From Episyrphus balteatus (lineage: Eukaryota; Arthropoda; Insecta; Diptera; Syrphidae): a stretch of 64,000 nucleotides of DNA. A program made the translations under genes and the position numbers. The DNA is taken from the NCBI RefSeq assembly GCF_945859705.1, contig NC_079136.1:38411307-38475306 (forward strand), given 5' to 3'. Shown piece after piece: positions 33,168-45,690 of this stretch (the stretch's first letter is position 1; each line of letters begins with the position of its first letter). Under the pieces are notes generated by a model. It was not told the origin of the DNA and did no database searches. It saw nothing but the letters and a program-made list of their open reading frames with translations.

Positions 33168-33422
33168 ATGAATTTCGCTAATTATTTCATAGTCATCGCT
33201 GTTATTATGTTAGTCATGTTCACTGGAAAATCTGAAGCTGATTTTTGGAAGAAACTTGGCAAAGGCATTGTAAGTTTGTATTTTGCAGTTTTCACATTAA
33301 ATTTTAAGTTTTCCTAATTTTCACAGGAAGGTGTTGGTCAACGAACTCGAAATGCAACAATTCAAGGTTTTCAAATTGCAAAACAAGCTACTAATGTAGT
33401 TGCAACAGCCATCAGAGGATAA
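33168..33422 (+). CDS. Cecropin (gene 6)
   Basis: Exons are 33168-33269 and 33327-33422, phase 0, with a 57-bp intron. The precursor MNFANYFIVIAVIMLVMFTG ends its signal at KSEA. The mature chain is DFWKKLGKGI, then EGVGQRTRNATIQ, then GFQIAKQATNVVATAIRG. The FWKKLGK helix and terminal Gly (amide donor) are kept. The second helix carries an extra Lys and more valine than genes 3 and 4. The promoter and 5' UTR are shared with genes 3 and 4, so it belongs to the same recent duplication series. AATAAA is at 33636-33641. Confidence 0.95.
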
Positions 33423-33529
33423 GTTCGTTGAAAATGCAAACTTAATGTATTTTGTGGTCTTAGCTTTTTTGAAAAAAAAAAAAAAAATTCTGGCACTCGA
33501 GGACTGCAGCGGTAAAGCTATTGCATTGC

Positions 33530-33610
33530 ATTTTTTTTTTCTTTGATATAAATTCAACTTTTTTCTCTAAGATTAATTCAAGTTAAAATTTATATCAAAG
33601 AAAAAAAACA
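33530..33610. repeat. Foldback after cecropin gene 6
   Basis: TTTCTTTGATATAAATTCAACTT is mirrored by AAGTTAAAATTTATATCAAAGAAA with a short loop. It lies in or just after the 3' UTR, before the AATAAA, so a transcript ending there would contain a strong hairpin. Confidence 0.7.
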
Positions 33611-33919
33611 TAACTGAAGCCTATTTTGTAAAAAGAATAAAAATGAGTTCTTAAAATCACACATTTTACATGAATAATATTAACTTTTTTTATTTTCACA
33701 TTATACTGTCAATATTTTTACATGACAACATATAATAAAATTTATATCATCTGAAAGATTATTATTTAAGCTTTCAATATTCACCTTAATCATGCCTGTA
33801 CGACATCTACAAAAAAAAGCTGGAACTTTTTGAATGCAATCAATTTTCATCAAAAAGTAAAAACAAAAAAAAAACAAAATAAAAGCTTATTATTTAAAAA
33901 TAATAGGCTTAAAAATATA

Positions 33920-34450
33920 GGGGAAGTGGGGCAAGACGGCCTATGGGGGCAAGACGGTTTTCGTACTATGTTGGATGAAAAAAAGTAAAATTGGCAACAC
34001 TTGCAATATAAAAAAGGTGCCCTTGGTACGATCGATCACGTCTGTAAGTTTTAGCAATTTCGGTTAAGACCCCGAAGAGTTGCGGTAAATTTTGTGATTT
34101 TTCATAAAATTGTTATCGTTCATGTGAAAAGTCAGTTGTATTTTTCACACTGAAATAATTAAAAATTTTAACTTTTCCTTTTTTTATAATAGAAAGTGAA
34201 TATTAAAAAGTATCTTCTGCGAAAGAAGGAGTCATAAAGATAAATTAAAAAAAAAATAGAGAACATCAAATATGATATGACTTGGGCAAGACCGTCCATG
34301 GGCGAAATTGGAAGCTCTGCTAGCTTAAACAAAGTGAAAAAAGAAGTTCACCGTTAAATCTTCCAAAGAGCTAAGCAACAGGCGCCAAACAATACTGTAA
34401 TTGATGATTCTGATGAAGAGGACTTTGCAGATTGTATTTGTACCTTCTAT
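33920..34450 (+). pseudogene. Remnant with GGGGCAAGACGG motifs and possible transposase tail
   Basis: GGGGCAAGACGG occurs twice at the left and the related GGGCAAGACCGTCC near 34285. Near 34400-34466 one frame reads IDDSDEEDFADCIC, resembling the acidic, cysteine-bearing C-terminus of pogo/Tigger-type transposases. The frame breaks immediately around it. The assignment rests on a short match and composition only. Confidence 0.3.
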
Positions 34451-37027
34451 CTGCAACTGTTTACTTGATCCAATCTTTTTTTACTATTGTGATGATTATA
34501 TTATGTAAGTACCTACATAACTGTGAATATTCGTATTTTGCAAATAAAGATCCCCACCTTTGTATCTATAATTTTAAATTATGCCCATTATGTCCATCAT
34601 TCAATTTTCTTTATTATCAATTTCAGATCGTTGACCATAAAATTGCGTGACTATTTGAGTCATACATGTAGGATTGTAGGTGTTGAAAACCTAGAAAATA
34701 GACCACATTCATTTATTATCAATCACTCATTGAATTCAAGCTCAATTTTAGGGGATTCCTCTTGGAATGTAAATAATTTATGCATGTCTCAAGCAATAAA
34801 TAGGCAACAATATCAAGAACAAAGAACAGAGGCTTGAAAAAATACTTTCATGCAAATCACTCTTTGACGTGAGTAATATTTTGTGTAGATTTTTCGTACG
34901 CTGTTAACACTTTGGAAAAGAAAAAACACAATAACTATTCACTATCGTTACATATAGGTTTCGGTTACTTGCATAGTTGAGCAAAAATATTTTGCGGTGT
35001 GATTCATGCAAAGTTTAATGATCTTTTCGATTTCATTATTGATATTAAAATATTTTAACTACTTCGGGTATAAAATCGAAACAAGTATTAAAAACCGGGG
35101 GAATTTAGTTTCGATGGAAGATTGATTCTAGAATGGAAGAGTATAAAAGAATTTTTGTTACTAATAATAAAATATCACAGAGTGCATGAAAATTTAAAAA
35201 AACGTAAATCTTTTTCCTCAGAGAAATGACTTTAGCTGAATTGCATATTAAAATAATATTCATCCTCCATTTAAAAAAGTCTGCAACAGCACCCAAAATA
35301 TCAGAAAAAATGCATCTTTCAAACGAATTTATTACCAACATTCCAAGAAAAAGTTCAATGGAATCATTTTATGGCCAATAACCCATTCGAAAGTGCCACA
35401 AGTTTCTTTCCCAAATATCGTTTCTTTATGCAAAACCAATTCAATGTTCTCTCACAATCGTTTTCAAATTACGTACAAATGTTCACAATTGCTGTTTAAA
35501 ATGAAATTCAAAACTACCATCATCATCATGGACACAGTTGCCAGATTACTCTAAATGGGGTACTTGACCAAATTCCATTATCCATCAGTTTCGATTTACC
35601 CTTTTTACCCTTAACTCGAACACACACTTTGCTGCTGTTGCTGTGGATAACTCTATTCTTATGTTCTGTTGCTGGCAAAAGCCTCATTCATTATGAAGTA
35701 TAAAGTCAATATCAATTTCAAACAACAAGGCTAGCCGTAGTAAAATTTTATCACCTCAAAAAAAGTATTGAAAGGGGGTACATATCCGTCTACTAGATAA
35801 GTTTTACTGTTGTTTGACCGGGACAAATAATAAGTGATAAACGGGTACCAAGACTATCAGCAGGACCTTTTTTGTATCGAGGTTGAAGGGTAAAAAAAAT
35901 ATTTTGGCATGATTTCATCACATAAACTGATAAAAAGTCTGTAACAACTGTCGATCAGACCATTTCGAAGGTCGTTTTATTTAAGATGAACAAAAAGAAG
36001 AACCAAAATCATGTGTATATTCATACCAGAAGGGGCAACTTAAATCGCAAAAAATCTTTTGTGGGGTTGGAAGTCGAGGTCGCTTTTGGTCAACTTTTAC
36101 AGAAGAGAATCAGATTACATATATTGGCCATTTTCATAATGCAAAAAGCACATTGAATGGAAATTGACATTGATGTGGGATAAAACGAGAAATTTGATGT
36201 GTTTTGATGTGAGGGTGTCATTTTTTTTTTTTTTTTTTTTTTTTGAGAAGCAACAAAGTGAAGTGCGGCACAGCTTTGTCGAAGGAACTACATCACTTCA
36301 TGTAATCACTTAAGAAAATATATTGACATGGGAGGGTGGGTACTGAGTATACCATATTTTGTAAGTGATTCAATTATGTTGATGAGAATAGAGATAGGAG
36401 AACATTTTGCATTTGAGAAAAAAAAGGAAAATTTATTGGATATCATAAAGATGAATATCCACAAAAATATTAATCAAACAATACCTTACATACAAAAAAT
36501 CTGCAGAAAAAGTAAAAAATATTAAAAAAATGTGTAAAAATAGCATAGAATGTTAAAGCTTTTAGTAGAATAAATGAATAATTTTGATGGTGTTCTCTTA
36601 ACTTAACTTCCAAATTAAAAACCTATGCCTTAAGATTTCTTGTATACCTACCAAACAAAAATTTTTTTTTTTGGAAATACATACTTTTGTTTTACTAATA
36701 AAAATCTCAAAAAATTTTTGAAAAATCTAAAGAAAATCATTAATCTGTTTTGACAAAATCGATTTTTCTTTACATTGATAATTTTGGAGACTTTGTCAAT
36801 TCCTCGCAGTGCAATTCCCTTGAAAAAATGCTTTTAGGTGGTATCCTCCTCTGACGTCCCACTTATCATAAATACATTTTTTAAATAAAATATCGATGGA
36901 AAGGCTCTCAAAAACGGTTCTACCGTTGCCGTTGCTTCAATTTTTTGAAATATAAAAAAATATTTTTTGGACCATTATTACCTACTTGTGTTAGAACCGT
37001 TTTCTAGATTTCTGAATTTCTACTTAA
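34451..37027. other. Intergenic, no gene seen
   Basis: About 2.5 kb with no supported gene. The frame 34523-34837 (104 aa) has no recognised domain. A poly-T of 24 lies at 36221-36244. At about 36900-37010 is a short fragment of the Helitron-like interior ('GTTAGAACCGTTTTCTAGATT'). Confidence 0.45.
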
Positions 37028-37165
37028 TTTGCAAATCAAATTCACCTTTGGTAAATCAAGAAAAATTTTTCTTTTTATTTATGAACAAACAAATTTTTTT
37101 TAATCCATTCACATAGAATGGAAAAACTATTTATTTGAGTACAAAAGGTGAATTTGATTTGTAAA
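37028..37165. repeat. Short inverted repeat
   Basis: TTGCAAATCAAATTCACCTTT is mirrored by AAAGGTGAATTTGATTTGTAA across about 95 bp. Confidence 0.6.
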
Positions 37166-39952
37166 GGGCATAGTTTGCTTTGAAATTTATTGAATTTATA
37201 TTGCGGACAGAAGCATTTGATTTTAAAAGGATTGGTTAACCTTCCTTCAAATTTCACACGACAAAAAAAAAAAAACTAACTTGTTCCGAAATAAACCAAA
37301 CCAAAAAAAAAAAAACATGCAGAAATCCGCTTGTTTTTAGAAATGAGAATTTTAAAAATAAGCAGAATTCTGCATGTTTTTTCTTTCTGTCTTAAATTAA
37401 GCGGCAATCTGCTTGATTAAAGATGAAAATCTTCTTAGTTTTATGATTATACAAGATTTTCATCTTAAATTCAGTGGATTTCCGACTAATTTAGACGGAA
37501 GTCATCTTGACAAAAAACCATACATAAATCCGCTGGTCTTTTTTTCCGTCTACAGTAAAGTCATTCTCAAAGAAAAATCCATTGTTCCATACAATATTAT
37601 ATTCTTCAACTAATTTAACTAATTTTTAAGAACAACACATTTAGATGACAACGAAAACGGCCTTTATTATTTTCTTCTCATTTATTAAACACTTTTTTCT
37701 GGACATTTTGTAACAAATTTGAAAAAAAAAAAAAAGTCAAAAAGGGTTAAATCTAACAATAAATATGACTAATTAGGTCATTAAGAATAGAAACAAGCCT
37801 TCTGTTGCACAAGGTCCACTCAATTTATAAAAAAAAACGAAGAAAAAAAAAACTGAAAAAAGAATCTGATACTTATTATGTAAATTAATCAACAAAAAAG
37901 TAATTTTACGCAATTTAAAGGGTTGAACTTTGCTTTTATACAAAAACCTACTGACGCAGTTAATTGATCAATTTTGTATGAAATATTTTTTTTTTTTTAA
38001 GTCATTTTTTACGGACAAAATTTAGCTTGAAAGGGATGAATTCCAATACCCTTCTATATCCATCCATCTAAATTAAGAAAAAAGAGTGTGAACTAGATTA
38101 TTAAAATAATATTAATTGAATGACTTTAGTTTGAAGAAGGTTAAAAGTTAGAAGAAAACAAAAAAAAATAATGAGCAGTAAATTGAGGCGCTAGTGGCAC
38201 GTGATTAAGTGTCAAAGAAGAGGGTGAATTAGTCAAGTTTCAAGAGATGATGTCTTCCGCGAAGCATCATACCCATCAGCAGCGCTTAAATACAAGTAAT
38301 TCAATAATTTTCTATCGCTTTGTCAAGTCACACCTTCCTCCTATTTTTTTCTGGAGAAAAAACCTTCACCGCCTTCTTTATCTACAAGGACGATGAAATT
38401 GTAAGAGGGTAAATACTAGTGACCTGGATTTCAGTTCAATTGCCAAAAGTCACGTACAAATTACCCAAATCAAGCCAGAGCACCATCTGAAATGGAGTTA
38501 ATGTGCCCTCAAGGCTGCAGCAGCATCATATTTGAAATTGTCAATTAGTGAGTATTTATGCTTATGGAGACGATATGAGAATATTAAAATTTATTATTTA
38601 ACGATAGTTTTTTTTTTGGATAGTATTGGAATTGCAAGACTCTTTGAAAATAATATTTTCTAAAACTCATCAACTAAAAAATCAGAGCCTTGAGTAAAAT
38701 CAGATCTAGAATTGATATGTCAATAACAGTAAAAAAAAGTCCGAAAAGTTTTCAACCGTTTTCTAAACATGCTCTTCTTTGACCAACGGGCATAACTTGA
38801 CTGATATCCTGCCTTACAAAAACGGGAATATTGTAGTTTCGACAGTTCCAATTTGTACCGTAATTATAAAGATTAGAATTTCTTATTCTTCTATAAACCT
38901 TTAACAACATCAACTCTTCAAATTTCAAACTATTCCGAAACTTACTTTTGACGAAATCCTTCGAAATGTCGTCCTGAGGCTATAGAAAGAAAGTGAAATA
39001 GCCACACGTTAACCCATCTTTTCCGTTCAAGTCCAGTATTCTTTTTTCGTCCCAAATATTCAACCCCATCCAAATCTCCCTTAGAAATTCATAAGAGCCA
39101 TAATAATTTGTGTAACACATGTGGGGCAATGAATTTCGTACAAATGAATGAACCAAAATGACCATTCAATTTTACGACCCTGGGTATTATTATAGTTGTG
39201 TGTGTCTGTGTTTGTGTATGTTCTGGTGGTTACATTATAGTGCCATATACTTGTCATTTAAAAACACATCTTGTTGGCAATTTTGTCGAAATAAGGCCCT
39301 CAAGCAATTTTGTACGCAAGTTGTATACCAACTACATACATCCTTCGAGAGGGATATCCAACTTCCCAACCAAAAAAGAAGGAAAGGTTAACTTTTTTTT
39401 TATTTTGTGGACGATGAGTGAGGACGAGAAGTAAAAGCAAAAAAAAGGATTAAAGGCAAAAATTAAATGAAAATATTTTCGAAACTACGTATTGAATATT
39501 TATATTTTTGTTATGAACTTGGTGAAGGCTTATATTTATGCAGACATAAGGTAGTTGGAGTTGGAGTGAAAAAAAAGGTTTGCGGTGCAGAAAAGTTATT
39601 CATTTAGTTCCATACCAGTTTTCTGGTTGTAGCCTCTGGGCATTTCCTGTAGGCTAAAAAATAAACAACAGAAAGGACCATCTGAGTCAGCAGAAATTGT
39701 TTTGAAAGTTGAAGATTGTTGTTGTTTTTTGTTGTTGTGAAAGAGTTGAAGCACAGAAAATATGTTTATATTTTCTTAAAGATTTATAGTAAAAGAGAAC
39801 TTTTCAGACAGTTTAATAATAATTTGGGTTCAATCTCACACTTAGTGTTGACAAACCTGAGTGAGCACAAGGTGAGTATAACTATATAGTTAATAAGGAT
39901 GAAGAAAAGTGTTTTGGAAAGTAATTTTTTAATTAAATTACACGAGAAAAAT
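37166..39952. other. Intergenic, no gene seen
   Basis: Open frames at 39158-39434 overlap in two frames across a TGTGTG run and are not credible. At 37310-37560 are short internal inverted motifs (AATCTGCTTGATTAAAGATGAAAATCTT and its partners). The remainder looks like unique AT-rich DNA. Confidence 0.45.
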
Positions 39953-40380
39953 TAAATGAACGACTGGTCGCATGTACTTGCATTTATAGTAGATAAAAGT
40001 TGTTTGGAATATAAAATTTTTTATAGCATTCATAGAATAAAAAATTTGATTTAATTTTGTTAATAATTATTTTAGGAAATGTAAAAAAGTATTAGGAATT
40101 GTTTTCTAAATTATAAAAAACATCTCTTTAAATGGTTTTTATCTCCAAATTATTAAGAATGCCAATTGTTTTCTTGTATATATGTAATAAAAAGTAAAAA
40201 ATTTTGTTTTCAATATTTTTTTAACAAAAATTTTCAAAGATTTTTCAAAAAATTGTTTCGTTTATATGTAGATAAAGCTTAAAAAAAATTATCAACCCAT
40301 TTTCAAAAAATTGATTTAAAAAATTGAAGTAAGTAATTTTGAAGTACTCAAAAGTATTTTAAAAAAATGTTCGTTTAAAT
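39953..40380 (-). mobile_element. Helitron-like repeat fragment
   Basis: The hairpin end (AACGACTGGTCGCATGTACTTGC) at 39957-39980 is followed by A/T-rich interior phrases such as 'TTTTTCAAAAAATTG'. There is no microsatellite or opposite end. Confidence 0.45.
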
Positions 40381-41309
40381 GTTTTAAGTCATTAATGAAT
40401 TAAATGGAGAATATGAAATAAGATTATATCACAACGACCCTATTGCAAGTGAAAGTTTGGCAATAACTGATTGGAAACACAAACACATTACCACCATTTG
40501 CATCAAATATTTCTGTATTTTTATCGCCCCACAATACCAAAGCCTAGAATATTACATATGAAAAACTATTCCATATCCTGTTCTTGTTTTTACAGTCTGC
40601 TAAATTTGTCAATAATATGAATCTAAAATGTCAGCATTATTTTTTTCATTTATTTGTCAAACTTCCACTTTTGCTTCCCATTTTCACCATAACCAACACA
40701 CACACACGTATGTATCATGAAGGGTAATTTTCGAAAATGTTTATTAAGACATAATCAGCATATATTGACTTGTTATTGCATATTTTCAAAATTTGCATAC
40801 CTTCAGCTATATTTACCCCTCCGATTTCGATACAGAGAACAAAAGTATTTGGTAGCAACATGTGGGTTTTATGGACAACCTCATACTCATAAACATTTTA
40901 GTTAAACTCGGGGGTACCTTTTGTTACTGTGTTGATCCCTTTTAATAACAAAGAAAACATATTGGTGAAAGTCCAGAGATTAGATACTTTAAGAGAAAAT
41001 AACATAAACTGAACGTTTATCTTTATACTTAAACATGAGTCCATTCGGTCAAGTTTTGAGGGTGATGTTGTTTTTTACTTATTCCCTCGAGATTATATTC
41101 ATTCGCGTAGAAAGGATATGTGAATGTGGAGTTGTAAAAATATTTTATAGTATGTCTCGGGTCAGTTTTGTTTTCAGTTTTTGTGCACTTTTAGTGTTGT
41201 TTTCTTTTATGATGATGATGAATACTATGCAATATGTGACCAGAGTAAAGTGATATAAAAAATATTTCTTTGACGTTTCAATTAAAGTTAATAAAATTGA
41301 AGTAGAAGT
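40381..41309. other. Intergenic, no gene seen
   Basis: Frames at 40717-40905 and 41035-41253 have no domain or splice context. No repeat structure seen. Confidence 0.5.
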
Positions 41310-41930
41310 CTTAGAGCCAGTGGCGTAGCTACCGCTGTATCAGCTGTATCCATGTAACAGGGCCCCCGAGATATTGGGGCCCCCAAAAAATTGTGTATTA
41401 AAAATTTTCTGATAACCAGTTTTTGTACATTGTGTCTTTGAGATAGATTTTTTTGTGTCTCAAAAAAATAATGTAAGTAACATTTTACAAACCTACGATT
41501 ATTGTGTTTGAAATAATTATAAATCTTGTTTCCAAACTCCTTCACAATCAGAATGAACACAATGACTAAGAGAAAGAAAGAATTTTCTTTTGGGAAGTGA
41601 GACATGTTTTTAAAAGTAAAAGCAGGAACATAACATGAGTTGGCAGAAGTAATTAAGTAAGAATTTCAAATTCGGAATCGTATTTTAAAGTCAACGCTTC
41701 CTATTGCCGCCTGGATATTTCGATGGGTCAAAATCAACAATGATTTTAGTGCCTTCGTGACCTGAATATTGTGTTCGACACATTAGAAGCAGATAAACTA
41801 TTTCCGTTGATTTAATAAAACAAGGATCAACAAAATTGGTAGAAAAAAACCTCCTGTTTTAATTTTTTTTTGTTTGTCAGTAATTGTAGCTTTTACGATG
41901 CGATTTTGTAGCTCAAATCTTTTTGAAATA

Positions 41931-42882
41931 CACTGGTCAACAAAATTTAACTTTTTTTTTGCCACAAGAACCAAAATATACTTTTCTAGTTGATTTTAGG
42001 GTGCTGAATCCGAATCTGAAGTCAGAAAAATTTGATTGGCCTTCGATTTTGAAATATTACCGTTAGAAAATGCCAAAAAACGTAATTTTGGCTGTTTTCG
42101 AGGTTCTGTTTTTATGTGGGGTAATTCATTATAAATAAATTTGTAACGGTTATTATAAGAACAGATATTCTTCTTTCAAAAACTTTTTAAATTTTCCCGA
42201 TATCTCTTTTATTGCTCGAGATATCTTAAGTTTTCATTTAATAAGTCAAAGAGAAACTAAACTTAATCTAAAGTTTAAGTCACTGGTCACAGAATTTTTG
42301 CCACAAGAACCAAAATATACTTTTCTGAAGGTTTTCGAGTTGCTGAACTCGAATCCAGAATCAGAAAAATTCTATTAGCCTTCGTTCTTAAAATATTACC
42401 GTTATAAAATGCAAAAAAGGTTTTTTTTATAACGGTTATATTTCAAGAACGGAGGCTAATAGAATTTTTCTGATTGTGGATTCGAGTTCAGCAACCCAAA
42501 AACCTTCAGAAAAGTATATTTTGATTCTTGTGGCAAAAAAAGTGTAATTTGGTTGGCCAGTGTTGTTTCTGATCCAAAGACCGCTACTTAAATTTTAAAT
42601 ATCTCGGGAAATAAAAAAGATATCGGAAAGATTTAAACATTTTTTGAAAGAATAAAACTAGCTCTTATAGGCACCGTTACAAATTTATTCACTATTAATT
42701 ACTCCACATAAAAACATAACCTCGAAAACAGCCAAAATTACGTTTTTTGACATTTTCTAACGGTAATATTTCAAAAACGAAGGCCAATCAAATTTTTCTG
42801 ACTTTAGTTCCGGATTCAGCACCCTAAAAACTACTAGAAAAGTATATTTTGGTTCTTGTGGCAAAAACCTTGTTGACCAGTG
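41931..42882. mobile_element. Two-level palindromic element inside the hAT element
   Basis: The outer arms run from CACTGGTCAACAAAATTT to AACCTTGTTGACCAGTG and share GCCACAAGAACCAAAATATA. Within them lies a second palindrome of the same material (about 42296-42545) that turns at about 42427, so the 'ACAAGAACCAAAATATACTTTTCT' block occurs four times in alternating orientation. A diverged copy starts at 63872. Confidence 0.75.
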
Positions 42883-43084
42883 ATATTTAAGGTTTTATAA
42901 ATTCAAGTTAGAGCTCAAAAGTAAGCTTTCATAATACAAAAAAACTCAAAATTCTAAAAATTTTTACACCGAGATTAATCGCTTGCATCCCCGATTTTGT
43001 AGAAAACTATCCGAGCTACAAAATCGATGTTTTAGCATTTCATCTGGATCTCAAATTCAAATTTCTACCAAAACTATTTTTTTA

Positions 43085-43201
43085 GTTGCGATATAGGTAC
43101 TATAGGGCAAGTTTAGGATTCGTAAAAAAAATCGAACTCGAGATAACAATTTTACATGACATTACGATGATGGAGAATGCCAAAAAAGTGGGTCCGGCAA
43201 T

Positions 43202-43262
<61 letters not shown>

Positions 43263-44118
43263 AAGAACCTCGAGCTACAGCCTAAACTACTGTAGCTATT
43301 TTCTTCAAACTTGGTAGTTAACAGTTTTTGGTGATTCCCTAGAGGAGAAATTGAAATTTTTTTTTTAGGACCAAAAGTAACGGTACCTGTCATGTAACGG
43401 AAATACAAAAGTTAATTTTTTTCAAAAACGGCTCTAACGATTTTGATTAAATTTTTTGTGTGTAGTAAAGCATATAGAAGCTTTCTTTGGAAATAAAAAA
43501 AATATTTTTTCTACAGTTATTAACTGTACCTGCCATAGAACCGTTTTTTTGATTTATGAATTTCTCGTGAACTACAAAACAGATTTCGACCAAAATTTTT
43601 ATACAGAAAAGCTTAAGCAATTATTTTTAAAAAAAATTTTTAATTTTTCAAAAAACACATTTTTGGATTTTTAAAAAATATTTCAAAATTTTTTTTTGAA
43701 AATTTAATTTTTTGAAAACGGGTCGGTGAAAAATTTTGAAATTCCGTTTTTAGGTGTAAATTAATTATTTCTTCGAAATGGCATACCAAGTTTTTTTTTG
43801 AAAAATTTTAGAAAATTTTTATATATAAAATATTATTTTTTAAAAAAACCGCTCTAACGATTTTCGAAAATTTTTTTCTGAAAATTCCTTTTTATACAAG
43901 AAATAAAATGGCATACTTATTTTTTTGTAAAAGATCATATAAAACGGTATTTAATTATTTATAAAATCAGATTTTATTTTTTTTTTCACCACTTATGAAA
44001 TTCCGTGAAAATATCAAATTTTAAATTTTCCTTTATTTGTATGAATGAAAAGCTTTAACATTACACTAACTTTTACCATAAGAGCAAGTACGTGCGACCC
44101 CAGTCGTGCAATTTATTT
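43085..44118 (+). mobile_element. Helitron-like (GTCT)n repeat, full copy 2
   Basis: It aligns along its length with 2668-3669, with few differences in the first 150 bases, so it is the youngest pair in the window. The (CTGT) tract at 43203-43262 has 15 clean units, the longest here. Frames at 43086-43295 and 43100-43408 are read through the microsatellite and are not genes. Confidence 0.8.
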
Positions 44119-44576
44119 AATTTCGCATTTCTTGGACTTTGAAAGGTGTCTTTTGAGCTAACTTTTATTAACAAAAACATTTTATGCAACAAATTCTCAT
44201 TTAACTAGCTACAATTTCTGGAGAAATGTTTTTTTTATTCCGCCATAAGGCTAAATTATTGGTTATCGAAGTGTATATTCTTGTTTAAAATTTATCTGAG
44301 GTTTGTTGACCCTTCCGGTTACCAGGACAGCTGAAAAATCATTTTTCAAGCCAAAATAAAAAAATATCTCATAACATCTATGGGACATTGATGGTTATCG
44401 GACATATCGATTTTATCCATAAAAGCGAATAATCTTGATCTTTTTCAGCTATGGAAGATTTAATCAGCGAATTTGCTGAAAGACAAGGAAAGTACTACTT
44501 TGAAAAGTTTTGGTGCAATGAAAATTATTGAACTAAGTGTTTTAGTTTAAAAAAAAAGCTTGTTAAGCTGTGTCCA

Positions 44577-45215
44577 ATAGCCCAGTAAGAGTAGATGAAA
44601 AAATTTCAAAGAAAGGAACAAATTTGTAACAGGCTGATTTTTGGTATACAGCTTGGTATTAGGATGTTTTACAATTTGTGAAAAGTCCTGAAGTTTCCTT
44701 TGTCTGCTAGTCCCGTTATAAGGGGTCAAAGCTCACTACATTTTTTATTTCAAAAAACTGTAAGTCTTAGACAAAAATTACGTTCTACAAAATTGTAGCT
44801 GAGGTTTTTTTTTATAAAAAATTGTCTTATAAAGTTTTCTTTGTATCACCTACCGTTTAGAAATAACAACATGTGAAACTATCCCATGTAATTTGATTAA
44901 AATAACAAATGTAAAATATCAAGAAAAACATATGAGAGTTTGGAGTGATATAATTTCTAAACGGTGCGTGATACAAGAAAACTTTATACAGCATTTTTTT
45001 GTTAAATAACCTCAGCTAAAATTTTGCGGAACATAATTTTTGTCTAAAACCTACCGTTTTAAAAGTGACCTTTGATTCCTTATAATGGGACTATAGGACA
45101 GACGAAACTTCAGGACTTTCCACAGATTGTAAAATACCCTAACACCAAGCTGTATACAAAAAATTAGCCTGTTACAAATTTTTTCCTTGAAAAAATCTAT
45201 TTCTCCGGGGCTATA
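44577..45215. repeat. Inverted repeat, arms about 200 bp, at the hAT right end
   Basis: AATAGCCC..AAATTTGTAACAGGC at the left is mirrored by GCCTGTTACAAATTT..GGGGCTAT at the right. The CAGGACTTT / AAAGTCCTG and TATAATGGGACTA blocks also pair. The minus frames at 44547 and 45051 are translations of the two arms. Confidence 0.7.
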
Positions 45216-45363
45216 AGTCTGAGATGGAAGGGCCCCCAAAAAAATTTGGATACAGGGCCCCCAAAGGGCTAGCTACGCCACTGCTTAGAGCATAAGTTGT
45301 AGACACTTTCAACACGGTCTGGACAAGATATATTCATAGTAAGCCCAAATAGAAGCAACAGTA

Positions 45364-45690
45364 GGGTGTTCGTTTTTTAAGGATTTTTTGAGAAAAAAGT
45401 TCCTAAGTGGAAAAACTTTTTCAAAATACCTAATAAAAAAAAATATCCCCAAATTTTTGCAGATTTTTATTTTGACGCCAGATGGCGCCCGAAGATAATT
45501 GAAATTTTTTTCTCATTTGAAATAGGTATATGTTGACCAATGAGGCAATTTTTTAAGATAAAGCCTTAAAGTAAAAATGTTTGATGAGGTTCTTGTCTAC
45601 ATTAAACACCGTTTTCAAAATGGTTTAAACCATTTTTCGAGGACCAGGGCTTTAGTCAGGGCATGAATGTTTTTTTTTTTTTGGTTGATT
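45364..45690 (+). mobile_element. Solo half of the GGGCGTTCG palindromic element
   Basis: It begins TA-GGGTGTTCG and follows the left arm of the element at 60137-60764 ('TTCCTAAGTGGAAAAAC', 'AGATGGCGCC', 'GATGAGGTTCTTGTCTACA', 'TTTAGTCAGGGCATG'). The right arm is absent. Confidence 0.7.

Larger units (their letters stand above)
41318..45283. mobile_element. hAT-type element, 3.97 kb, with perfect 8-bp target duplication
   Basis: The ends are CAGTGGCGTAGCTA and TAGCTACGCCACTG, flanked by the perfect octamer CTTAGAGC at 41310-41317 and 45284-45291. GGGCCCCC tracts just inside both ends are typical of this hAT group. The interior holds a palindromic element (41931-42882), a full Helitron-like repeat (43085-44118) and another inverted repeat (44577-45215). 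A short stretch at 44450-44530 reads MEDLISEFAERQ, which resembles the C-terminal end of hAT transposases with the DUF4371/dimerisation domain. If so, it is the only coding trace left. Confidence 0.88.

Noticed and set aside
33099..33317. 72-aa plus-strand frame
   Set aside because: This is the first exon of cecropin gene 6 read from an upstream ATG through the donor site into the intron; the spliced model is correct.
43086..43408. Frames on both strands with SVCLSVCL / DRQTDRQT repeats
   Set aside because: These are translations of the CTGT microsatellite inside the Helitron-like repeat.
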